DNA of 64,000 nt from Lasiosphaeris hirsuta. Taxonomy: Eukaryota; Ascomycota; Sordariomycetes; Sordariales; Lasiosphaeriaceae. The notes under the pieces were generated by a model. It was given only the letters and a program-made list of their open reading frames with translations. It was not told where the DNA came from and did no database searches. Positions 1 through 12,778 of this stretch are shown here, piece after piece (positions within the stretch are counted from its first letter, which is position 1; each line of letters starts with the position of its first letter). The stretch covers positions 2,852,001-2,916,000 of the forward strand of contig JAUKUA010000007.1 of NCBI GenBank assembly GCA_030549175.1, written 5' to 3'. The translations under genes and the position numbers were made by a program.

Positions 1-866
1 TTATCACATAACTGCCTCAATGGCGCTCTAGAATAGAAGATTGAGATTCTTCTACTTCAACAGCAGTCTTTGTGTCCCGACTCTTCGCTGTCGACAGGGT
101 GGGGCGAAGCTTTTCCTGCCTCATCTAGCCATCCCAGCTCCCGCAATGTATCTATGTACGATGGGCTACGTAGGTTCTGCCGAGCGTCGCGGCAGCAAAT
201 GGCAGCAATGAGCGACAATAGGATCCGTGGATCCGTACGTTGCCCAGCCTCCCATCCTCGGATATCCATCAGGCATCGAAATTCTCAGAGGAGCCCCTCG
301 GGCCACGGTCCAGGGCAGATCTCTGCGGCGCGACCAGATCATGTTGTGGACCAGCCAGGGAAGTCAACAGGTAGGTGGCCGAGGCGTTTGTGGGAATCGA
401 GAGCAAATTTTTTTTTTTTACAAACCTGTTCTAGCGCGCTTTGTTCTAGCCAATGGAAATTCGTGTCCCTCTGCCAGAGTAAAAACAGTATCAAAATTGC
501 CAAAAGCACGTTCATAATCGGTGGGGCGGTTTCTCGGTAGCTGGTGGGGTCTGCAAGGGCGCCTGCGTTCCCTGCGCTTGGGTATGCCGGCCCCCCCCCC
601 CCTGGGGTGCCGCGTCCGCCCCAAAAGGCGCGCAAATCAGCCAAGCACGAAACGCACGCTCAGCCAGAATCACTGATCTGATTTGATTCTCGGCTGCTTT
701 GGGTGCCCCCAACCGCGTCGCCATACTTAAACCCGCCGCCCTTCCCCACGTTCTTTTTCCCACCATCTTACTCCAAAACATCCTCTCAGCTGCCTGCCCT
801 CTTTCAGCCTCACCACACCACAACCAAAACACCCTCGCATAAACCTCACCCCCCCCCCCTTTCAAT
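1..866. promoter_or_regulatory. Upstream region of histone H4
   Basis: I see no credible gene here. The stretch directly before H4 is rich in C/T tracts, including an uninterrupted C run just before the start codon, which is common in strongly expressed fungal genes. A TTAAACC element near 725 and a CCAAT near 450 are possible core-promoter elements, but I cannot confirm them. Histone H3 often lies divergently beside H4 in filamentous fungi; no H3 coding sequence is visible in this part of the window. Confidence 0.4.
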
Positions 867-1302
<436 letters not shown>

Positions 1303-3181
1303 GCGTGCTCTGCATGATTCATGTCTTGACGATTGTGGCGCGCGTCGGGTGTCGATTTCCTTTTACTTCTCGCCTCGCTGTCAAGAGAACACGCGGGCCG
1401 GGAACGGGTCTACTGGTTTGGTCGGTCTTGTCTTGATGACTCTCATGGGAAATGGCTTTTGCACTTGGGTTTCTCTGTATCATATATGGAGGGGAAGGGG
1501 TCATGGGTGTTCTACATTGGGTGATATCACATAATTGATTGTCCTCCCCCGTTCTGGAGGACGCTTTGAACAAGCTTTTGCTTCCTAGCAGTGTGATGTG
1601 ACGCGGCGCGTCTTGTTTACGTCGGCCCTCTGCAGTCTCCTTCCCGACGCTATGCTCCTTTCCTCTGTGCCATTTATTCTTATTCCGAGGTCGTGTGTTC
1701 TAGTAGTGAGGCTGTGTTGAGGTATCCTTGTAATAGGTGTTGTTGCTCGTGACTCATCTCGCAATGCACACTCGAGCAAGGTGCCGCCCCAAAATGACAG
1801 ATTGTCCGGTGAAGTCTGTTGCTATCCACAGTCGCCATGTCATCTTCGAACAGTGCATGCAGTGATACATATCGCCAAATGCTCACTTTCGTCTGATCAT
1901 GCTGTCTTGTGTCTGACGAAAGGCTGACATGTCTCTCCCGAGTCCAAGACACAACGAAGTCTTCCAAGTTTAAAACCGTGGCTCGGAGATCCAGTAGTTG
2001 GGTATTCAAGCCGCGTACTTTCAGCATGTTCTGGTTTAGTGGATTTACAGATGATTTGGATGGAAATTGTATGATCATTACATCTTAGTGTGAAAGAAGT
2101 TATTATCTTGTTGGTAGTTAGTGTATGTAGGCTGTGACAGTAGGTTCAAATTGTTCATAACCCCAACACTGTGAAAACATAATTATACATATTGCTCATT
2201 TATGTGGTGACGGGGAGACACGCAGTCGGTGTAATTTCAAAAATTAAACCGCGGTGTCATCGCCGTATTCTACGATTATGCGTCTCTTCGCAATGGCGTC
2301 ATTGCGTCTGGTGAAGTTGTGGATGCGTTATGTTGAATATGTTTAGTTACTACTACCAAGTAACCGAATGTATAACTAAAGTCACTTGATTTATTAAAAC
2401 TATAGTTTTGAGGAGAGTGTTTATGATGCTAGGTATTAGGATGTGCCGCCGGTATATTAGATCTACTTGTAGATATGTTACGTGGTTGTATTCTTGGATG
2501 CGTAACCTTGTCATACTGCTGAGCTCACCTAAGATCGACAGGGTGTATCACCTCCCTGACTTGGGCTTATAGTGGACACGGGAATACTTCCAGCACCAGG
2601 ACAACTTGCACAGGCACGTGGGATAAAAATTTACCCTGCGGGTCCTGGTAGGAACCATCCATGAGGCACTAGAGCCTCAGGCACGGCCACGGGTCGCGAC
2701 AGGGACTCTAGCGCCACTCAAGGGGTAAGGGCGAGCCACTTGGTGGGCCAGCCCGCGCTAGGCACTGTTACCAGACTTGAAATTTGTCATGGATAAGCCA
2801 AATAACCTCAGTATCGTGGCCAAAGCCGCAGGAGCGGACGAAGGCCAGCAGCTAGTCTTTCGAATCAGAGACCTCCTGGTTATCGTAGTTACCCCTTTGG
2901 AAGACCTAAACCCTGGCGTTCTCCGGAGTCTAGCTTTAGTGGTCGTGACCGGGCCCGTAGGGCACTCGTGGATCATGGAGGGAACCGTCGCTGCGACAAG
3001 TCGCCAAGCTTGGAGCTAGCGACTCTGTGGCCGACGTAAGTACCAAGGACGTGAAGGAGCCTTCTCAGTGATGGTCGCTAGACCGCTTGAGCTGTAGAAG
3101 TAAGTACTAATACCGGCTGTAGACTAGCGGGAAATGGTCGGCTTCACCTGGCTTATAACCACGGATTTGTTGGGCGCGAGA

Positions 3182-3223
3182 GACGGGCGGCTAGGAAGAT
3201 TCGGGACCGACGGGCGGCTAGGA
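3182..3223. repeat. Duplicated 15-bp motif
   Basis: The 15-mer GACGGGCGGCTAGGA occurs at 3182-3196 and again, identically, at 3209-3223. It lies a few tens of bases before a TATA-rich stretch and could be part of a decayed transposon terminal region. Confidence 0.6.
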
Positions 3224-5970
3224 CGGGTCCTTAGGTATCTCGGTATCCTTGTATATTGTATATAGCTCTCCAGATAAAAGAGGCAGGTGTGCTGCGACGG
3301 ATCCTCGAGAGGAAGAAGCTCCCCAGTCCTCTTTGGGAACAGATCCTGGAGAGCTTATCAGCTGAACTTGTGTGAAGCTGAGGGGTAATACAATACTTGT
3401 GGAACACTTCCGTTTCTCCAGGCTTGCAGACTGCGAAGCATTGTTTTTATCATTATTCTTTCAATCCTATCGACCTTGATCACTCACCTTGTGGTTGCCA
3501 AACCCCAGCTCCCCTTCGGCTGGCCTGTATCACAAGCCTTGAGGAAGTTCAAGTTTAAGTTGTTACTAAAGTATGAAGACTATTTTTTATTTCCGTACTG
3601 TCAGATGTTTATTATAGTGAGTTCACATTTCTACCCGTGTCACCTTGGTTCAAATGTACTTTCTATGATATGAAAATCACCGCTGCCTTTATGTACCCGG
3701 TCATGCTAGTACTTGAACACGGCATTCGTAATATCGATTTTCATTTTTCTTTGGTTAACTAGCTGGTGCATGGCTTGGCTAGGAGGGGCCCGCCGGTGCC
3801 AACCACTCTGGTAATAGCAATTACCAAAGCGTCGAGCTGGTGATATTGTGGGAGATGATTACCATGGAGGTTTGGGGATGATTCCCATCATAGTCTACGA
3901 GTGATACTTAGCATGAAACCTAGTAGCAAGAATAATACATACTAGTGTCTACCCTTGAATAGGTGGTTCCTATCAGGTGTATTCCGTATCATTTAGTACC
4001 ATCAGCAGGTGTGGTCCTCGTCTGTTGAAAGACTCCGCCCCTCTCTCTAGATATTGCGTGTAAGATATGTAGTTGATATAAATTGAGTCAACATGCGTAC
4101 ATGATGAACGAACATCAAAGCATCCAATAGAGAGGCCTTAGTCAGCGGGATGTATTTCTTACTAGCATATCCAAGGTCTAGTTTCATACAGCTCCGAACC
4201 TTGACGTCATGGTGCATCCCTTCCTATGCCGGCCAAGACGGCAGCTACCTAGACTTTGACTGTTCGTAGCATCACTTATTGGCAGAGACCAAAATGGTCA
4301 CCATGCGAGTGATGTTGGCGAAGCAGAGGGTCATATAAATAACCTAGAGAGTCTTGATAGAACATATTGGCTGAAATATGTAACTGTCACTGGTAGTTAA
4401 GGATGGGGGATAGATACTAACGCATAATGATTATCCATCCATATGGCCCGGACGAACCAAAGTGAGTGCTCCACTGCACGAGCATATAACCACTCGTAAG
4501 CCAACAAAACCTAAGGAAAACTCTGGGGTCCCAAGCAAGGGAATATAAACATCGACATTGAGTTCCCACGCCCGTAGCAGACCGACGGTGTCCAAGCAGC
4601 ATCATTCTGACTACAACCATTATATAAACACCCTGCCATCGCACACCCGACATGAGTGACGAAAGACGAGTCTTCGTAATGAAGTACGTTTTGTTCAACT
4701 TAACAGCATTTTTACCTCATGGAAACCCCCTTCTGCGCCACGCCCCCAGAGTAACTCGATAGCAGCATCGCCATCCACATCACCATTTGCCGTTTGTCAA
4801 AGTGTGCAGTCTACTGATACAGCAACTAGCTTTTTCACCCGCGGCTGCGGGTTCAACTGCGCGCTCGGCCGATGCAAAAACCCAGGCTGCCTACAGCTCG
4901 TGCTACCCTGACAGCTTTTCAACTTTCGGACAATTCACCGGCACAAGATACCCCCAAAAATATCATCATCATGTGCTGCACCTTTCGGTCGGGTAGGCGC
5001 TTCTATTATCCCCTCCATAGCAACGTCCTGCTGTAGAAAGCCGTACTCGGGCTTTAAGGGTTGCACCTCAGATCAAACTAGCATATCTTGGAGAGGGACG
5101 GCATATTTCTGCCCTACAAGCATGGCAATCGTGGCCAGTGGAACTAGGTTGGCTGTTGCTGCATCGTCCACGGCTGGTTGGTATATGCAAATATTGGAGT
5201 GTCGTAAGTACTGCATGTGTAGTGAGTCTTGCTGAAGACCAACAGTGGCGGAAGATAGCATGCACAATTGGAGTCGGAATGCAGGGAGGCCGCCCTGAAC
5301 GTATTGCTGATCTACACAGCACTGACTTGCGCGCATGTAACCCTAAGCTGATGAGTGCACCATGTTTGTTACTCGTTACTGGGAAGCATGCCGAAGGCCG
5401 CGAATCGGCATCCTTGGGAGTCCGTCCTCGTTAGAGTCAAGCAGTTCGCGAAGTAGCGATAGCCTCGCCAGAGACAGAGACGGCGCGCAATCGCGTATGA
5501 ACAATGCGATGAACCACCGGAACCAAAATATGTTCTCAGTTGCGTCTGAGGAGACTTCAGGCATCATGAACCACCAACATTTGCCAATCCCATTTTCCCG
5601 GAACGATTCTGGCAGCTCCGGGCGTTGGTTCCCGACTTGCTCTCACAACCTGAAACACGAGCTCCCGGCGGTGCCGGGCCGACGCGAGGCGTGATGTTTC
5701 TTGGCGTCATTCAGAGAACCAGCGGCGAGATATCTCCCCATCCTAGTAAGGAGGGCACACAACGCACAGCGCATCGGCTTCACACTCGCGGCCTGCTGGC
5801 GAGCTGCATGCGCGGGCCTGAACGGCGATGAAGTGCATGAACCAACAGTGCTTGAGGGCAGAGCAGTCGTCCAGGTATGGAGAGACGGGGAAGAGCTGAG
5901 GTCCTGGAAATACGAGGTCCACAGATAGCTGTCGCTTGATAGATGTGCCCCACGAAGCCTAAGGAGCGGG

Positions 5971-6017
5971 TGGCTCAGCGCTGGCTCAGCGCTGGCCCAG
6001 CACTGGCTGGGCGCTGG
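5971..6017. repeat. 11-bp tandem repeat, four units
   Basis: Four tandem units of TGGCTCAGCGC or close variants fill 5971-6014, followed by a partial unit. The first two units are identical; the third and fourth carry substitutions. A purine-rich tract follows directly. Confidence 0.8.
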
Positions 6018-6118
6018 TAAAGAAAGAAAGAAAGAGAAAGGAGAATAAAAATACAAGAGAAAAGGGGGAAAAGAGAATCAAAAACAAGAGCAAAGAGAAA
6101 GAAAGAAAGAAAGAGAGC
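6018..6118. repeat. Polypurine (AAAG)n microsatellite tract
   Basis: About 100 nt made almost wholly of A and G on the plus strand. AAAG tetranucleotide runs lie at both ends (near 6018-6040 and 6096-6114) with imperfect purine sequence between. The arrangement is roughly mirror-symmetric. Confidence 0.75.
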
Positions 6119-8204
6119 CGGACGACTGGCACAGTTTAAATGCTCCTCGAACGTCGCGCTGATTTCACCTTGACACGAAAAAGTCGCGGCATCTGGCGCG
6201 TTGAGGGGTCCTTGGCCAATCTTGATTGGCTGGGCTGGGTGTTTCTCTGCAAGGCACCGCCCTTCTGGACCCACGTTCGACCATCCTTCTGTTCCTTTCA
6301 TGTTTCCTTTGCTCTCTTCCTTTTCACCTAGTGCTCCCCAGGGCTGGACCTGGCACGTTTGACCAAAAACCGAAACCTCATCCACCACACCACAGAGTTT
6401 TGAGTCGCAGGGAACACTGGGGCTTCGAGCTCTGGGCTCAGGACTTGATGCTTGCTGAACTAACCGGCTCGGCACCTGGGGGCCTCATTGATGAACAAAC
6501 AAGGCAACAAAATTGCAAGACCGCTCTTCGCGCCTTCGACCCCGACGGGAAGTCGCGATGACGGCGTTTGGCTTGGGTCTCGACGGCGTCGGCGATGACT
6601 CGCGTCAGCCGTCGCTAACTTCCTGCCCGTCACGGAGTGGACCGCTACGCTTGCCCTATCTGGCGTCGGGGGTTACCTAGGAGGAGCATAGGTCGCGGCT
6701 CAAGACGATGCCGAGATCTGTTTCGACAGAGGTGTGCTTGTCAAAATTGGTGTTGGTGCTTTGCCTAGCAAGGCTGCAATGGAGCACACTCGGGAAGCCT
6801 TCGGGAGTTTGCTCAAGGGCGCTATCTTAGCTTGCTAGGCGGCTTTCAGCCCATGAAGCTCACCAGCTCACGTCGGAGGCCGATGGACACAACTCACCCA
6901 CGTTGTTTCCCCTCACGAGGCAGCTGTTCCGCATGCCCTCCATGTTGGGGTTTACCCCTTGTCCCCCCTTTCCCTTTCTCCGAGTTGTTCGCATGGGGTG
7001 GTTTCTCTCATCTCTGGAGGCATATCTGGAGTGGACCTACAGAGTCCCTCTTTTGCCCACAGGCACTGCGGTAAGAGGACCAAATCCTCACAAGACGGCC
7101 CGATATTCTTTTTTTCTTCATCGAGGGCGGTGGGTTTCGGTGGTACTAGATGGGGATGTACCACTTTTTGCCCTTCAGGTCTTCAACCCAGCCCACGACG
7201 GCCTGTACTTCGACTCCGCCCTGCTCGACTCCAAGGCAAGTGCCTTCCGCGTCGTGGGGGCACCTTGTCCTCCATCCGACTCTAGGCAGTCGGGATCTAA
7301 GATGAGCTCAGGAGGAACCCTATGGGGGTGGAGGCCGTACTCGGCAGTGGAATGCCCAGACAGGCAAGTCCTGGTGTGTGGGAAACAGTTTTCCTGTCAC
7401 TTAGGTACACTACGTACCAGGAACTAGCTTCTGGTGGCACTTTTTTTTCTCTTTTTTCTTTCTTCTTCCTGGGGCAGTCGGGCAGGCATGGCAGGCACAA
7501 TTAACTCTGTGCGCCAGATTCACGGTTTCGCCCGACTCGAGACTGTCCCTCATTTCCGCACCCTGTGGATTATCTGCGGAACCTCAATAGGATGACGTGA
7601 ATGGGAGCAGTGACGAGTGTCGATGCAGGGCAGTCCCATTAACCTAAACAAGAATTGCGAGAAACAAAACGAAACAAAACATTCATGCCGCGGTCCCATG
7701 CGGTGCCTCCCGCAATCACCGACGTGGAGCTGCCGGGGTTTCCAGCGAGAGGGCGACGGCAGAACGGTTTTCACGGTGGTGGGCTCTTCTTAGCCAAATC
7801 AGAATGCGCCGTTGATGAATTGGGCAGCTCCGCACCTCCTCAAGAGAGCACAGGTTAGGAGTGGTGGCACAGCTTAATGCCGGGACGTCTTACGGGGTCA
7901 TCACGATAGGGGGGCAAGTGCTTTTTTGGGAATATTTCCTTTCTGTGGAACGAACGAGACTAATTGAAGGAAGCTCAGTTTAAACCGAAGCCCGCCATTG
8001 TCACAAACCGGTCAAAAAACACACCAGACGGCACCATCTTCTATCCCCTACTCAACCAGTAGGGCTGGCTCTCCTCTGTGTTGGACTGCTGCCGCTGCTG
8101 ATCTTGATGGGTTGCCAGAGTCTCCCCAACTGGTATTGTTACCTGTCCCCTGTGCTCATTTCCATGCACCACGGATGGCTCTGCGACCACGCGCGTCTGG
8201 GCTG

Positions 8205-9989
8205 CTACTTGTTCGGTGGCCAGCTCCGCAAGTTTGGATCCTGGCAGTTCTGTCGAGGGTCGTCGAGTAGGCCGTAGCGGAAGTTCGAATGACTCTTGAG
8301 TCTCGGGGCGTGGCTTCTAATCACGCTTATGCTCCGTCTGCCGTTTTTTCGAGCTCTCGCCCGTGCCACCTTTACCCTCGTGTTCTTGTTCGTGGCGACG
8401 CCCTCCCCCAGACAGGGAGAGCATCCATTCCACTCTTCAAGCTTTCTCTTCTTCGGCCTCATAGAAATGGGCCCGGATGCCTTAACGCCATTGCTCTTCT
8501 TCCCGGGTATCCAAGATGCCGATTTCTGCAGCTCGCTCAAGCAGAAACTCCCATTCCCATGGTCATCCGGCGGAGGGCCCCGAAAGATATCCTCGAGGGC
8601 ACCTGCTGCAGCGATGCCTGAGAGCATCTTGTGTACGGAAAACTGGATTTCCAGATAGCCCCTGTCTGGTAACGGATACTTTTTTGGGTCCGGTGTCCGG
8701 AGTAAAAAGACATCGCCATGGTCGACAATCGGGAAATGTTGCGTTGGGCGGCCTTGGTGAGTTCCGCCTTCCCCCCCATGACGTGAATGCCTGGGCGGTA
8801 ATTGCCGATGGTGCCGTCAAAATGATCCCAGCTACCCGAGACCAACCCGCCCCTCTCGTGTGTGTTCTCCAGCCATACCATCTGGATCCAAAGATGGCGC
8901 GGGTCAGTGTCGGACACATGGTCAATCGGCCAGATTGCAAAGTTGAAGCGATCCCATCTGTAATGGGCCCCAGCTTCAAGTGGAAGGATGTTTGCCTTTT
9001 CGATCTCATCGAGAGAGCAGCGATTATCCCAGCCCTTATCTGACCAAAACATATTGAGATAAGCGCGATAGGTAGCATGGTTACGCCTGGCCTTGACCAA
9101 GGCCTTGACCGGTACAATATGCGCCCCCTGCGCACCGAGGGCGTTGGAGAGAACGCAGCGGCCCGCGTACCATTCTGGCACCTTCTGGACAGCTTTCTCC
9201 ATGAGAGTGCGCCTATCATCGCTATTATTCCCGATGGCACGTTGATTATCGACTGTAGGAGGGGGAGTAGGTAGCGTAACCGAGTCTACTTCTTCGTCAG
9301 ACGAGATTTCTGATATGCCTTGGGCTTGCTCCATCCTTTGCTTCTTCATACTCCATATTTCTACCCCCTCATCTGTCGCCTTATTCTTTCCAATAGGACG
9401 GGAAATTACAGCGTCCACCGGCTTGTCGGGGTTTTTTATCCTGCGGTTATCCCACAAATCTTGAACCTTGCTGAGAGTAGCTTGATAGCCGTCGCATCGG
9501 CGCTCGAAGTACGAAAGAGAAATGTTCTTCGGATTGCGTCCCGTCTTCCAGTCCTCCCGAGATCTTATTCTCAAAACCTCGAACTGGGAGCTAGTGTCAT
9601 GGAGGACCGCTAGTAGCATGTACAGTCCCTTCTTCGATGGCCCATTGTGTTTTGTCCTGTGCGGTAGGGACATAACTGTCCTCATCCATTCCGACCTGGA
9701 GGGCTTCGATACATTTGTTCACATAGTCGATAAACCGCTCTCTCAGCTCGCTATCGCTCGTCGGATCAGGCAACTCAGTACCTGATGACTGCGTCGACGG
9801 TGGCTGCGACGAATCGGACGGCTGGGCGGGGCTAGATAGATCGATGGAAGATTGGGAAGGCATACCGTGCCCAGATGCGCTCGAGGACGATGGTTCTTTT
9901 TCGCCAACCCAGGATATGGTCTTGTTACCAATGAAATCAACCGTGATACGCTGCTGGTTTCGGTATGTGCCTCCTTGCTTGGATGCCAT
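8205..9989 (-). pseudogene. HNH-endonuclease-domain protein, frameshifted
   Basis: The start (ATG at 9989, context GCCATGG) opens a Ser/Pro-rich N-terminus. A second frame covers 9583-8770 with FERRCDGYQATLSKVQDLW, an acidic linker, then RCVLSNALGAQGAHIVPVKA and NILPLEAGAHYRWDRFNFAI. The last two are the His-centred halves of the HNH_2-type domain found in many fungal proteins. The expected C-terminal part (GDVFLLRTPDP, YPLPDRGYLEIQFSVHKML) follows only in a third frame, which closes at 8205. The second shift coincides with a run of seven G (sense strand) near 8771-8777; no convincing intron explains it. The first shift, near 9624, could be a 40-nt GTACAT...CAG intron (9623-9584) or another frameshift. 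The function of the family is unknown. The gene is either a recent pseudogene or carries a sequencing error in the homopolymer. Confidence 0.65.
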
Positions 9990-10512
9990 GGCAAACCTAC
10001 TACAGTTAAACCCGTTAGTCTGCGTTGAGAAAGAGTTAACAAGTTGGAAAGGAAGGAGAGGTACGAAGATATCTTACAAGTTTTCTCGGGAGGTTGAGTT
10101 TGGGTAGTCGCCCGGAACAGTGGATGATGAGTCGCTTTCCAGTAAGGCGAGCAAGTAGAAAATAAATAGTTGACGAGGGGAAAGTTGGAAAGTTTAAGAT
10201 GCGTGCATGGGCCATGACGACAGCCATTAGAGTTTGCCCTTAAAGCATGCCTGTGTTGCTCAGGAAGGTTCGAAAATGCACGCCCTGGCGTCTAGAAATG
10301 GAGCCTATTTACCATTCACTCGCAAATTGTAAGCTCGTAGCTGGCACAGCCCACCACCCATTTTACTCTCCGTCACAGGTCCACAATCCTAGACCTTCCA
10401 CATCACATCCGGCGCCCACTTTGGAGTTTGCGGTTCCTTTCACCACTCGCTCTCCGCTGGCTTCGCAGTGGGACTGGCGACGGCGATTTTTTCGCATGCG
10501 CAACAGCCCACA
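9990..10512. other. Intergenic, divergent accessory genes
   Basis: This stretch lies between the HNH-domain gene (minus) and the unknown-family pseudogene (plus), so it would have held both promoters. No other gene or RNA is seen. Confidence 0.5.
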
Positions 10513-11516
10513 ATGGCATCGCCCGATCTAGTTACGTCGGTGTCAGCATTGACGCCGACATCCACATCCATACGAGTATCGCCAACATCGACGAACTCGA
10601 CAGCGCCCCCGCTAGGTGCCGAGACAGAAACCATCAGATTTGTTACCACCGAGGCCTTCTGGAACGCTATCAACTCCACCAAGCAAGATATCTTAACGTT
10701 TCAATGTAAGTGACTACTACATTTAACCTCTATACTACATACTAATATATATACATAGATGTTTCACCCCAAGACTTCAATTGACTTAACCAAGAGAGAG
10801 AGCTTCGCCGACGGAAAATTCGGTTTCGGCGATATAATGCCAAGGAGCGATTTCTCATCGTCGTTATACCAGGGATGCCTCATGAACAACTTCACATACG
10901 GCTTTATGATGAAGCGAGGGACGAAATTGTCTCTATGGGTCTAAGGGATAGTTGGAGAAGTAGTGGTACCACAACATTTCCCCAGCAATCAGGTCCCCAG
11001 CGACCAGGTGGTAACCGTGGGGAAGGAGATTCGAGTGGTAGCCCGTACCCACAACCAAATGGAAGGAACTGGCCAACATTGGTCATAGAGGCTAGAGACT
11101 CATCGTCCTTAGAAAAGTTACGGGCAGATATAAGATGGTGGTTTTCGGAATCTAACCACTAGGTTCAGATTGTTCTCTTGGCTAAGCTAGATCGACCTGG
11201 AAGGAGAATCATTTTAGAGAAGTGGATAGAAATGACACCGCCTCCTCGCTCAGGACCGATCACCAGAGCCACCAGCATCGCCAATATACTTCGGCCAGAC
11301 TGCGTCCAAGAAATTACTATCGATTGGGCCGAGAATACACCGGCCGAGATTCCAATATCGCATGTTGTCACTAGAGGTGACCTGCGACTCGAATTTCATC
11401 TCCTCTTCCTTCGGCCACCCGAAACTCCAAGAGAAGATGACATTCTCATCACCATTCCGAGACTGCAGGTATGGGCATCTATGGTTTGGGAAGCTGTGGT
11501 TAGGCTGCAGGTGTGA
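10513..11516 (+). pseudogene. Fungal unknown-family protein with two in-frame stops
   Basis: The start is ATG at 10513 (a second, in-frame ATG lies at 10468). Exon 1 is Ser/Thr-rich and ends TTEAFWNAINSTKQDILTFQ. An intron at 10706-10758 (GTAAGT...ATAG) restores the frame. Exon 2 then reads through stop codons TGA at 10782-10784 and TAG at 11160-11162 while keeping one frame, and ends at 11516. Recognisable segments are RFLIVVIPGMPHEQLHIRLY, WPTLVIEARDSSSLEKLRAD, RWWFSESNH, VQIVLLAKLDRPGRRIILEK and HVVTRGDLRLEFHLLFLR. I recognise these as a large multicopy family of uncharacterised ascomycete proteins. Because the frame is otherwise intact over some 240 codons, the inactivation looks recent. 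Both stops could arise by single C-to-T changes (CGA to TGA, CAG to TAG), as RIP or deamination would cause, but I cannot see the ancestral codons. Confidence 0.75.
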
Positions 11517-11960
11517 TGAACAAGAAGGGCTTGACTCACAGATCCTGTACCTCAGGGGGGTAGCTTGGTGCTTGAAAGGCGGTGGTGCTTGAGTAGATTA
11601 GTCATAAAATTTTTGAGCCACAGATGCTTTTGCTTGTCGGCACCAGCGAGGTGAATCCTCAGTCACCTGACCGCCGGGGAATGCGTGACAGCTAGCTTCT
11701 CTTCTCCGCCGTCACTACCCCGCCGCCCTATATTATTCGTAGAGGACATGTGGAATCATCTTACCTCGTCTTTAGCGAACAAGCAGGCAAGGCGCAAGAT
11801 GCGAGGTATCATACACCTTGGCTTATGAGAACTACTTGGAAACGTCTCCCCGTACAGCACTATTACCTCAACATACAGTGGCAAGCTGTGGTTAAAAAAA
11901 TGCGGCCTCAATGTTAAGGCAGACGGAAGCTTGACGGCATTCAACGAACTCTAGTTGTGG

Positions 11961-11974
11961 TGGCGCCGGCGCCA
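11961..11974. repeat. 14-bp perfect GC palindrome
   Basis: TGGCGCCGGCGCCA is identical to its reverse complement. It lies 23 nt before a long inverted repeat. It could be a dimeric transcription-factor site. Confidence 0.7.
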
Positions 11975-11997
11975 AGGATTGCTGAGTCCTGATCCTA

Positions 11998-12045
11998 CAT
12001 TATACCCGTGGTTGTGATTTGAAGATCACGACCATGGTTATAATG
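11998..12045. repeat. 21-bp inverted repeat with 6-nt loop
   Basis: The arms 11998-12018 and 12025-12045 match in 18 of 21 positions around the loop TTGAAG. Two of the three mismatches (A/G and C/T differences between the arms) would be tolerated as G-U pairs in RNA. It could be a short foldback element or a transcribed hairpin. Confidence 0.75.
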
Positions 12046-12778
12046 TGTGAGTTTGTGCACGTGTTACTACGGGCCCTGGTCAAGGAGGTGGGCAAGTGAG
12101 GTACCTTGTTGACCTTAGGTGAGCCTAGCAGTGGGACATTAGTTCCCAATCGACGTCACTCGACCCCAAGCAACAGCGAAGAGCGCAAAATGCAAACAAA
12201 GAAAAGAATATCGGAGCTTCCATTTTCGCCAACCCATATGGATTTGAAATCATGCTTTCTGGATTATACAGTGGCTACGTTGGAGCTTTGGTTATCTGCA
12301 ATTAGGCCGAGCTCTCTGGGTTCCTGCGGAGTGCCTACACAGCACGCCCAAAAAGGGGTGAAGGTACCTCCTGCGTCTATGGGTTTCTCGCCGCCGCCAT
12401 GACTCCATCAACGGGTCGTGCCTGCCCACCTCTTGAGCCCACCTCACAGCATCGCCAGCATATGGATGGCATCTGATTCGGACCCTGTGTGGGCTGCAAT
12501 GGCCCTAGACCCTGCCTCGAGCCTTCGTTCCACCAGACGCAACCTGTCCCACTGCGCCCGCCGCGCAGATGCAAACCTAATAGCCCCTCGCTCAATAAAT
12601 CCAGAGCCTGCCCCCCTTCGTCTTCGAAACTTCCGTGCTCTAGTCATCATTGCCAGCACATGTCGTCTTCGATTCAACTCTTAGATTGACCGTCGTAGAC
12701 CGCCAGGCCTGTCTCTCTCGCCAGGTCGTCCAAGCAGATCAAAGAACATCAAAGCACACCAGTGCGGTCTCCGACAAG

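Larger units (their letters stand above)
1303..8204. other. Gene-poor interval, probably decayed repeats
   Basis: No reading frame here has domain-like composition, a good start context or plausible introns. From about 1.7 to 4.7 kb the sequence is AT-richer and resembles decayed repeat DNA. A TATATA-containing stretch near 3250-3270, followed by a TAATACAATACTT element near 3388, could belong to an old LTR. There are no clear LTR pairs, no integrase or reverse-transcriptase motifs and no target duplications. From about 5 to 8.2 kb the base composition is closer to that of the flanking genes, but the frames are fragmentary. Local tandem repeats are listed separately. Confidence 0.5.
11517..12778. 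other. Intergenic, upstream of hexose transporter
   Basis: No gene is seen. The interval holds a GC-rich palindrome and a long imperfect hairpin, listed separately. The last 300 nt, C-rich and Pro/Ser-codon-like on the plus strand, are probably the transporter promoter and leader. Confidence 0.5.
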
